Source: Marivivens sp.
Lineage (GTDB): Bacteria > Pseudomonadota > Alphaproteobacteria > Rhodobacterales > Rhodobacteraceae
NCBI GenBank assembly: GCA_024642185.1
Contig: JAHEBR010000146.1
Location: forward strand, 1 to 5,863
Length of the DNA: 5,863 bases
Direction: 5' to 3'
The position numbers and the translations under genes were made by a program. Of the stretch, positions 1-5,385 are shown one piece after another (within the stretch, counting starts at the first letter, position 1; each line of letters begins with the position of its first letter). The notes under the pieces are model-generated. The model was not told the origin of the DNA, did no database searches, and saw nothing but the letters and a program-made list of their open reading frames with translations.

Positions 1-1363
1 AGACGGGCGCGGTCGGCACGTCGTCGGAGGGCCCGAGCGGCGAATAGTGATCGCGGGCGGCGTCGGCCACCTCGGGCGCGCGGCCGTCGGCCAGCGCATA
101 GTAGCGGCCCATGACGCCCTGCAACTCGGGGAATTCGCCAACCATCGCCGATCGCAGATCGGCCTTGGCGATGCCTGCCGCCTCTTCGGCCTGCGCGGGA
201 TCGGCACCGACCTTGGGCGCAATCTCGCGGGCGAGGGCTGCGATGCGGGTGATCCGGTCGCGCTGCGAGCCGAGCTTGTTGTGGAAGGTCACATTGGCGA
301 GGCCATCCAGCCACTCGCCCATGCCCGCCTTGGCGACGCGCAGGTCGTTTTCATAGAAGAACCGCGCATCCGACAGCCGCGCCGAGAGGACCTTTTGGTT
401 GCCCTTCAGGATCGTCTCACCGTGATCGGCGGTTTCGGTATTGGCGACGGTGACAAAGCCCTCGATCCGGCCCGTGCGCGGGTTGCGGACGGAAAAGAAC
501 TTTTGATGCTCTTTCATCGAGGTCTGGAGAACCTCGGGCGGCAGGCCAAGGAAGGCCTCGCCGATCTTGCCCGAAAGCACCACGGGCCATTCGACAAGCC
601 CCGAAACCTCGGCCAAAAGCCCTTTGTCCTCAACAACTTCGAGGCCGCTGGCAAAGGCCTGATTGGTGGCGTCGTGCCAGATCGTCTGGGCCCGCTCGTC
701 GGCGCGGAGGATCACATGAGCTTTCTTGAGCTTGGCCTCGTAATCCTCAAAACCCGAGACCTTGATATCGCCTTTGGAAAGGAACCGATGCCCGCGGGTG
801 GTGTTGCCCGCGGTGATCCCGTCGATCTCGAGCGGAACGACCGTGGCCCCCGCCTCGTCGGTCAGGATACAGATGATCGAATGCAAGGGCCGCACCCAGC
901 GCAGGCTGCCCGCGCCCCAGCGCATGGATTTGGGCCAAGGGAAATTGCGGATCGTGTGCTCGAGCACCTCGGCAATGATCTCGGCCGCCGCGCGGCCCGG
1001 TTTCTCGATCACCGCGAAATAGGCCTGTCCCTTGCCCGCATCGCGCACTTCAAGCTGATCGCGGGTAAGGCCGGTTGACCGCAAGAAGCCCTCAACCGCC
1101 TGATCCGGCGCGGTTGTTGCGGGGCCCTTGCGCTCTTCGCGCACGGCCTTGCTTGCCGCCGTCAGCCCCTCGACCGACAAGGCGAGCCTGCGCGGCGTGG
1201 CGAAGGCGGCAGCGCCCGAATAGGTCAGCCCCGCGTCGACAAGCCCGTTGGTCACGAGGGTCTTGAGATCCTCGGCCGCCCGCGCCTGCATGCGGGCGGG
1301 GATTTCTTCGGAGAAGAGTTCAATCAGAAGATCGGGCAGAAGATCGGGCAGAAGATCGGGCAT
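1..1363 (-). CDS. glyS: Glycine--tRNA ligase beta subunit (partial, C-terminus off the left edge)
   Basis: This is the beta subunit of the bacterial alpha2beta2 glycyl-tRNA synthetase, which charges tRNA-Gly in the cytoplasm. The beta chain contributes tRNA recognition and works with GlyQ. The frame is open for 454 codons from the ATG at 1363 to the window edge, about two thirds of the usual 690-750 residues; the C-terminal anticodon-binding part lies outside. Family hallmarks I read include LIELFSEEIPARM near the start, TPRRLAL, RWVRPLHSI, TRGHRFL, SARLSDARFFYENDL, FHNKLGSQ and MVGEFPELQG (about residues 407-416). The start is fixed by an AAGGA box 8 nt upstream and by the TAATG overlap with the preceding stop codon. 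The N-terminus is unusual: the canonical opening MPDLLIELF is expanded to three PDLL units by a 12-bp tandem repeat. No frameshift was seen in the parts I translated codon by codon. Identity is very secure. Confidence 0.98.
   Translation of the reverse strand, partial: MPDLLPDLLPDLLIELFSEEIPARMQARAAEDLKTLVTNGLVDAGLTYSGAAAFATPRRLALSVEGLTAASKAVREERKGPATTAPDQAVEGFLRSTGLTRDQLEVRDAGKGQAYFAVIEKPGRAAAEIIAEVLEHTIRNFPWPKSMRWGAGSLRWVRPLHSIICILTDEAGATVVPLEIDGITAGNTTRGHRFLSKGDIKVSGFEDYEAKLKKAHVILRADERAQTIWHDATNQAFASGLEVVEDKGLLAEVSGLVEWPVVLSGKIGEAFLGLPPEVLQTSMKEHQKFFSVRNPRTGRIEGFVTVANTETADHGETILKGNQKVLSARLSDARFFYENDLRVAKAGMGEWLDGLANVTFHNKLGSQRDRITRIAALAREIAPKVGADPAQAEEAAGIAKADLRSAMVGEFPELQGVMGRYYALADGRAPEVADAARDHYSPLGPSDDVPTAPV
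1325..1360. repeat. Exact 12-bp tandem repeat, three copies, in the glyS start region
   Basis: The plus-strand unit CAGAAGATCGGG occurs three times with no mismatch (1325-1336, 1337-1348, 1349-1360), ending directly beside the glyS start codon at 1361-1363. On the coding strand each unit reads CCC GAT CTT CTG, so it encodes Pro-Asp-Leu-Leu and keeps the frame. A single copy would give the usual MPDLLIELF opening, so two units look like an in-frame duplication, probably by replication slippage. This is direct sequence evidence; the mechanism is inferred. Confidence 0.97.
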
Positions 1364-1893
1364 TATTGCAGTCCTTCAGGGACAGGCGGGCAGCCTTCGG
1401 GCGCGGGATTGCCATCAAAGACAACCTCGCCGCAGTGGTTGATCTGGTGCCAGGAGAAACCCCGGCCATCGGGGAAGACGGCGACCACACGGTCAAAGCC
1501 ATAGTGGATGTTTTCCTCGCCCATGAAGGCAACTGCAGTGCCTTCCTCAAGGGCCGCGCCCAACGCCTTGGCATCGAAACAGTCGAACCAGCTTGGCGCC
1601 ATGTTCGGCACGGGATCGTCATAGACGCGGAAATTTTCGGTCAGCATACCAAGGCTGTTTCTTACCGAGAAACAGGCGCGGAAACGCAGGGGCGAGCTGT
1701 CGGAATCGATAGCCTGAAAATCGTCGTAGACGATCTTGACCGGCTTGCCGATCGCGTTGGCAACAAGCGTTACGCCCCCTGCCTCTTCGTCGGTCACCTC
1801 GTCGTAATAGGCATAGACCTGAAGATAATAGAGCGAGCCGCCAGCAATGGCGGCAGCAAGAACGAGGATCAAGGCGAGGGCTTTGCCGGTCAT
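1363..1893 (-). CDS. DUF6446-like small membrane-anchored protein, function unknown
   Basis: This 176-residue protein resembles what I remember of the DUF6446 family, found in Rhodobacteraceae beside glycyl-tRNA synthetase genes; its function is unknown. Residues 5-23 form one hydrophobic segment rich in Ala, Leu and Ile, which could be an uncleaved N-terminal anchor or a signal sequence. It is followed by YYLQVYAYY and a soluble region predicted outside the membrane. Four cysteines are present (about residues 74, 105, 154, 168), in RACF, WFDCFD, NHCGEV and EGCPP. The acidic motif AIDSDSSP (61-68) and the block WHQINHCGEVVFDG (148-161) look conserved. I chose the ATG at 1893 because its ATGA overlaps the methyltransferase stop; a TTG two codons earlier (1899) is less likely. 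The stop TAA shares one base with the glyS ATG. The gene is translationally linked to glyS, but nothing in the sequence gives it a synthetase role. Confidence 0.7.
   Translation of the reverse strand: MTGKALALILVLAAAIAGGSLYYLQVYAYYDEVTDEEAGGVTLVANAIGKPVKIVYDDFQAIDSDSSPLRFRACFSVRNSLGMLTENFRVYDDPVPNMAPSWFDCFDAKALGAALEEGTAVAFMGEENIHYGFDRVVAVFPDGRGFSWHQINHCGEVVFDGNPAPEGCPPVPEGLQ
1372..1376 (-). promoter_or_regulatory. Ribosome binding site of glyS
   Basis: AAGGA lies on the minus strand 8 nt before the glyS ATG and inside the last codons of the DUF6446-like gene. It is the clearest Shine-Dalgarno sequence in the operon. Together with the TAATG stop/start overlap it supports both re-initiation and independent loading of ribosomes on glyS, and it decides the start at 1363. 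Confidence 0.75.
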
Positions 1894-2597
1894 ATCCAAT
1901 CCAGATTCACATGTTGGGGAGAATATTTCTCTGCGATGGCTTCGCGCAGCGCGCGGTAGTCGGATCTGAGATCTTTGAATTTGCGCTCGTGAGTTTCGGC
2001 GACAAGACAGCGGATATCCGCGAAAAGCCCGACTTCGTCCATTTCGCGCAGAAGGGCAAGCTCGGCCCCTTCAATATCCATCTTCAGAAATGCGACAGGC
2101 CCGCTTTTGGCAACCAAATCACGCAGGTAAGCCACGAAGTCGATCACCTCGACCTCGATGGAATCCTCTTCGCTGATGCCACGGCCACCCGATAGAAGTG
2201 TGCTCTTGACCGAACCACCCTTGGGGTTGTCATCAAAATTGGATGCCCGCATCAGTTTGAGCGTCCCCGCCTCGGTCGAGACGGCCTGTTGATGCAGCGT
2301 GACGTTGTCACAGTCTGCCAGCCGTTCGGACAGTTTGCCAAAGGCATAGGGGTCGGGCTCAAAGGCGATGACCGTCGCGCCCGTCGCCGCAAGACGCGCC
2401 GACACCTCTCCCACGTTTGCGCCACAGTCGATCACCACATCGCCGGGACGGAGGAGCGCCAGAATGCCATCGAGAAACCCGTGGGCGCGTGCCTGCCGCA
2501 GGTTTCGCTGCTCGCGCCGCTTGAGCTTGGAGAGTTTGGCTTTGAGATCTGCCTCGCGCGCTTCGGACGTTTCGGCCTCTGGTGCAAGGTCGGTCAT
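1890..2597 (-). CDS. FkbM-family SAM-dependent methyltransferase
   Basis: This 235-residue protein is a class I S-adenosylmethionine-dependent methyltransferase of the FkbM type. Family members usually O-methylate sugars or small metabolites; the substrate here cannot be read. Residues 6-35 are charged and rich in Glu, Lys and Arg, probably a helix or short coiled coil. The SAM-binding motif I is VVIDCGANVGE (54-64), followed by the acidic loop AFEPDP (78-83). The FkbM signature FLKMDIEGAEL is at about 170-180, and VAETHERKF at 199-207. No signal peptide or membrane segment is visible, so it is likely cytoplasmic. The ATG at 2597 is preferred because ATGA overlaps the glyQ stop; an upstream in-frame ATG at 2639 would add 14 residues and overlap glyQ by 46 bp. 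Its own ribosome site is poor (a G-run), consistent with translational coupling to glyQ. It ends in a second ATGA overlap with the DUF6446-like gene. Confidence 0.88.
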   Translation of the reverse strand: MTDLAPEAETSEAREADLKAKLSKLKRREQRNLRQARAHGFLDGILALLRPGDVVIDCGANVGEVSARLAATGATVIAFEPDPYAFGKLSERLADCDNVTLHQQAVSTEAGTLKLMRASNFDDNPKGGSVKSTLLSGGRGISEEDSIEVEVIDFVAYLRDLVAKSGPVAFLKMDIEGAELALLREMDEVGLFADIRCLVAETHERKFKDLRSDYRALREAIAEKYSPQHVNLDWI

Positions 2598-3511
2598 ACC
2601 GAGGCCCCCGCGTCCGTCATGACGAAAGCATCGGCGCATTTCTTGGCCAGCGTGCGGACGCGGCCGATATAGGCCTGGCGCTCGGTGACCGAGATCACGC
2701 CGCGGGCATCGAGCAGGTTAAAAAGGTGCGAGGCCTTGATGCACTGGTCATAAGCGGGATGCGCCATGACGATCCGTTTGCCGGTTTTCGGATCGTCGGC
2801 GGGCAGATCGAGCAGGCGGCCGCATTCGGCCTCGGCATCCTCGAAATGCCGCAGAAGCATCTCGGTCGTCGCGCCGTCAAAGTTGTGGCGGCTGTATTCT
2901 TCCTCGGTCTGGCGGAAGATATCGCCATAGCTCAAAGGGATCGGCGATTGCGGATCGTTGAACGGCATATCCATCACATGGTCGATGCCCAGCACATACA
3001 TGGCGAGGCGCTCAAGCCCGTAGGTCAATTCCCCCGAGACCGGCCTGCAATCATGCCCGCCGACCTGCTGGAAATAGGTGAACTGCGAGACCTCCATGCC
3101 ATCGCACCAGACCTCCCAGCCAAGGCCCCAGGCGCCGAGCGTCGGGCTTTCCCAGTCGTCCTCGACAAAGCGGATGTCGTGCAGGCCCGCGTCGATGCCG
3201 ATCGCGGCGAGCGAGCCGAGGTAGAGATCCTGAAGATCGGGCGGGCTTGGTTTGATGAGAACCTGATACTGGTAATAGTGCTGAAGGCGGTTGGGGTTTT
3301 CGCCATAGCGGCCATCGGTCGGGCGGCGCGAGGGCTGAACATAGGCCGCGGCCCAGGATTTGTTGCCAAGGCTGCGCAGCGTGGTGGCCGGATGAAACGT
3401 GCCTGCGCCCACTTCCATGTCGTAGGGCTGGAGCACAGCGCAGCCCTTCGAGGCCCAATAGGCCTGAAGCCGCAGGATGATCTCCTGAAAGGAACGGGGG
3501 GTATCGGCCAT
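2594..3511 (-). CDS. glyQ: Glycine--tRNA ligase alpha subunit
   Basis: This is the catalytic alpha subunit of the tetrameric glycyl-tRNA synthetase, a class II enzyme that activates glycine with ATP in the cytoplasm. The 305-residue length is normal for the family (about 285-315). Recognisable blocks are SFQEIILRLQAYWA (7-20), the opening substrate region LQPYDMEVGAGTFHPAT (27-43), the motif 2 region YVQPSRRPTDGRYGENPNR (57-75), FVEDDWESPTLGAWGLGWEVW (split over 115-135), and motif 3 ELTYGLERLAMY (161-172). HPAYDQCIKASHLFNLLDAR (251-270) is also typical. It is the first gene of the leftward operon, with a promoter close upstream. Its start codon has only a weak GAGCGAG-like ribosome site about 8 nt away. 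The stop TGA overlaps the ATG of the methyltransferase by ATGA. Identity is very secure. Confidence 0.98.
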   Translation of the reverse strand: MADTPRSFQEIILRLQAYWASKGCAVLQPYDMEVGAGTFHPATTLRSLGNKSWAAAYVQPSRRPTDGRYGENPNRLQHYYQYQVLIKPSPPDLQDLYLGSLAAIGIDAGLHDIRFVEDDWESPTLGAWGLGWEVWCDGMEVSQFTYFQQVGGHDCRPVSGELTYGLERLAMYVLGIDHVMDMPFNDPQSPIPLSYGDIFRQTEEEYSRHNFDGATTEMLLRHFEDAEAECGRLLDLPADDPKTGKRIVMAHPAYDQCIKASHLFNLLDARGVISVTERQAYIGRVRTLAKKCADAFVMTDAGASV

Positions 3512-3538
3512 GATCGCGCTCGCTCTGGTTTGGGTGCC

Positions 3539-3567
3539 TCAATAGGCCGAGCGCTGGCGGGGGTCAA
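3539..3567 (-). promoter_or_regulatory. Sigma-70-like promoter of the glyQ operon
   Basis: On the minus strand TTGACC (3567-3562) and TATTGA (3544-3539) are separated by exactly 17 bp, close to the housekeeping consensus and to the TTGAC plus TAT-type promoters of alphaproteobacteria. It would start transcription near 3532 and give a leader of about 20 nt before the glyQ ATG at 3511. That is too short for an attenuator, and no T-box or other riboswitch is visible. Inferred from sequence only. Confidence 0.6.
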
Positions 3568-3613
3568 TCAGCGCAAGTCGGGGGAAGAACGGCGCGGCGG
3601 GCAGATTTTCCTG

Positions 3614-3641
3614 CTGCGCCCCCCGATCTTCCTGTTAGGTT
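3614..3641 (+). promoter_or_regulatory. Weak candidate promoter for the rightward secreted-protein gene
   Basis: CTGCGC (3614-3619) and TAGGTT (3636-3641) with a 16-bp spacer are the best hexamer pair I can find upstream of 3691. The match to consensus is poor, and the pair is chosen mainly because some promoter is expected in this 179-bp divergent region. It would give a leader of about 40 nt. Confidence 0.2.
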
Positions 3642-3651
3642 GTCCGCCAAT

Positions 3652-3663
3652 GCCCGAACGGGC
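3652..3663. repeat. Short inverted repeat in the leader of the rightward gene
   Basis: GCCCG, two bases (AA), then CGGGC form a 12-bp inverted repeat 27 bp before the start codon at 3691. It could be a small operator or a minor RNA hairpin. In this GC-rich DNA such a short repeat may be chance, and no T-run follows it, so it is not a terminator. Confidence 0.3.
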
Positions 3664-3690
3664 GCGATAACCAGATTCTGATCGAGACTC

Positions 3691-5385
3691 ATGTTGAAAC
3701 TTCTTGTATTCGTTCTTGCCTTCCTGACCGCCCCCTTCACTGCCGCAGCACAGGATTCAGCTTGGATCCAGATCGCCGCCCGCCCGACCTCGTCGGAAGC
3801 GGTCGAGTTGGCGGCCGCCTATTCCGGCACCCTGCCGGATGTCGAAAGCTATGCGCTCTCGTCGGGCTGGTTTGCCATTTCCCTCGGACCCTATGCGCCT
3901 GCGCAAGCCGACGGGGTGCTGCGGCGGCTTCTCAATAGCGGCGTCGTTCCGGGCGATGCCTTTGTCTCTGACGGTGGCAATTATCAGGCCCGGATCTGGC
4001 CCCTCGGCGCGCCGGCCGTGGCGCCTGCCCCAGCCGCCCCGATCGAACCGGCTGGCCCCTCCGACGAGACGCCCCAGCAGGCGATCTCCTCAGAGGCGCT
4101 TTTGTCTCAGGCGGAGCGAGAAGGGCTGCAGATTGCCCTCCGCTGGGCGGGCTTTTACAATTCGGGGATCGACGGCGCCTTTGGCCGCGGCTCGCGGGCC
4201 GCGATGGAGGCTTGGCAAATCGCGCGCGGCCACGAAGCGACCGGCGTTCTGACCACCGGCCAACGCGCAGCGCTTATGGCCGAGTACAACGCGGTTTTTG
4301 AGGGGTTGGGGCTCGAGACGGTCGCGGATGCCGCCGCGGGCGTTTCGGTCAAGATCCCGCTGGGTATCGTTGCTTTTGACGGATACGAGCCGCCTTTCGC
4401 GAAATACGGCGCCACAGGTGATGTTCCCGCCCAGGTTCTTCTGATCAGCCAGCCGGGCGATGATCGGCGACTCCAGAGCCTTTATGAGGTTCTCCAAACC
4501 CTGACCATCGTTCCCCGCGAAGGATCGCGCCGGATCAGGGGAGGAACCTTCGAAATCGAGGGGCGGAGCGATAGCCTCCACACATCGGTCTATGCCCGGC
4601 TAGAGGGCAACGCGATCAAGGGCATCGCCCTTGTGTGGCCTGCGGGCGACGAAGAGCGCCGCAGCCGCCTCTGGGCCGAGATGCGCGCCTCGTTCACCCC
4701 GACCGCCGGCGTGCTTGATCCCGAAATGGTGGCACTTGACGAGAGCCAGTCGCCCGAACTGGTTTCGGGTCTTGAGATCCGCCACCCGAAATCCACTGCC
4801 TCCGGCTTCTTCATCGACGCCTCCGGCGCGGTGTTGACCACTTCGGCCGTTGCCGCAAATTGCGGCGCGCTGACCATTGAGGGCGAGGTGCCGATGCGGC
4901 TTGCCCATAGCGACGAGGGGCTCGGGGTCGCAATTCTGACCCCCAAAGAGCCGCAGGCTCCGATTGCCTCGGCCCGCTTCCAGACGGCGGTTCCCAAGCT
5001 CGGATCCGAGATTGCCGTTGCCGGCTATTCCTATGGCGGCGTTCTGTCGATGCCGACCTTGAGCTTTGGCGCCCTCTCCGATCTGCGCGGGCTGAATGGC
5101 GAGGAGAGGGTCAAGCGCCTCGAGATCGCCGTTCAGGCGGGCGACGCAGGTGGGCCGGTTCTTGATGCGGGCGGCGCGGTGCTGGGGATGCTCTTGCCGC
5201 GGCAAAGCGGCGGCCCGCAGCTTCCCGAGGGCGTCAACTTCGCGCTTGATACCGATGCCCTCTTGCCCGCCCTTTCCGCCGCCGGAATCCGCGCGGGAAC
5301 AACGGCCCGCAGCGGCAACCTGAGCGCCGAGGAGCTGACCCGCGCGGCGGCAGATATCACGGTTCTCGTGGGTTGCTGGGACTAG
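3691..5385 (+). CDS. Secreted SPOR/peptidoglycan-binding protein with an inactive trypsin-like (HtrA-type) domain
   Basis: This 564-residue protein is probably periplasmic and attached to the cell wall. Residues 1-20 are a Sec signal peptide ending in Ala-Ala-Ala before Gln-Asp. Residues 22-104 resemble a SPOR domain (WIQIAARP, SGWFAISLGPY). A Pro/Ala-rich linker spans about 107-130. A peptidoglycan-binding (PG_binding_1-like) domain spans about 135-197 (ALRWAGFYNSGIDGAFGRG, GVLTTGQRAALM). Residues 218-337 are an unassigned region. Residues 360-530 follow the HtrA/trypsin pattern (SGFFIDASGAVLTTSAV, AGDAGGPVLDAGGAVLGML). Aligned by eye with the usual TNAHV, LDLAL and GNSGGP motifs, the catalytic His is Ala386, Asp is Gly412 and Ser is Ala486, so proteolysis is not expected. 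The only two cysteines are 391 and 562. The start is supported by the signal peptide; its ribosome site (GAGA, 3 nt away) is weak. Automatic pipelines would probably call it a serine protease; a structural or wall-sensing role is my inference. Confidence 0.75.
   Translation: MLKLLVFVLAFLTAPFTAAAQDSAWIQIAARPTSSEAVELAAAYSGTLPDVESYALSSGWFAISLGPYAPAQADGVLRRLLNSGVVPGDAFVSDGGNYQARIWPLGAPAVAPAPAAPIEPAGPSDETPQQAISSEALLSQAEREGLQIALRWAGFYNSGIDGAFGRGSRAAMEAWQIARGHEATGVLTTGQRAALMAEYNAVFEGLGLETVADAAAGVSVKIPLGIVAFDGYEPPFAKYGATGDVPAQVLLISQPGDDRRLQSLYEVLQTLTIVPREGSRRIRGGTFEIEGRSDSLHTSVYARLEGNAIKGIALVWPAGDEERRSRLWAEMRASFTPTAGVLDPEMVALDESQSPELVSGLEIRHPKSTASGFFIDASGAVLTTSAVAANCGALTIEGEVPMRLAHSDEGLGVAILTPKEPQAPIASARFQTAVPKLGSEIAVAGYSYGGVLSMPTLSFGALSDLRGLNGEERVKRLEIAVQAGDAGGPVLDAGGAVLGMLLPRQSGGPQLPEGVNFALDTDALLPALSAAGIRAGTTARSGNLSAEELTRAAADITVLVGCWD

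Noticed and set aside
47..1078. Long rightward open frame (343 codons) opposite glyS
   Set aside because: It is antisense to a clear glyS frame and its protein is a low-complexity Arg/Gly/Ala-rich product with no recognisable motif. Long antisense frames are common in GC-rich genes.
1894..1899. TTG start for the DUF6446-like gene, two codons upstream
   Set aside because: The ATG at 1893 overlaps the methyltransferase stop as ATGA and is a stronger start codon.
1366..1959. Rightward open frame (197 codons) opposite the DUF6446-like gene
   Set aside because: The leftward frame has coherent overlaps with its neighbours, a hydrophobic anchor and family resemblance. This one has none.
1890..2639. 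Longer methyltransferase start at the ATG at 2639
   Set aside because: It would overlap glyQ by 46 bp and add an unlikely Arg/His/Gly-rich leader. The ATG at 2597 forms the usual ATGA overlap.
2582..3670. Long rightward open frame (362 codons) opposite glyQ
   Set aside because: glyQ on the other strand is unmistakable, and this frame has no family signal or plausible ribosome site.
3650..3670. Six-codon mini-ORF (ATG to TAA) in the leader of the rightward gene, a possible regulatory leader peptide
   Set aside because: It has no ribosome site, no telling codon content, and short ATG-stop runs occur by chance.
3512..3690. Riboswitch or T-box leader controlling glyQ
   Set aside because: The predicted leader is only about 20 nt and no conserved T-box or glycine-riboswitch element is visible.
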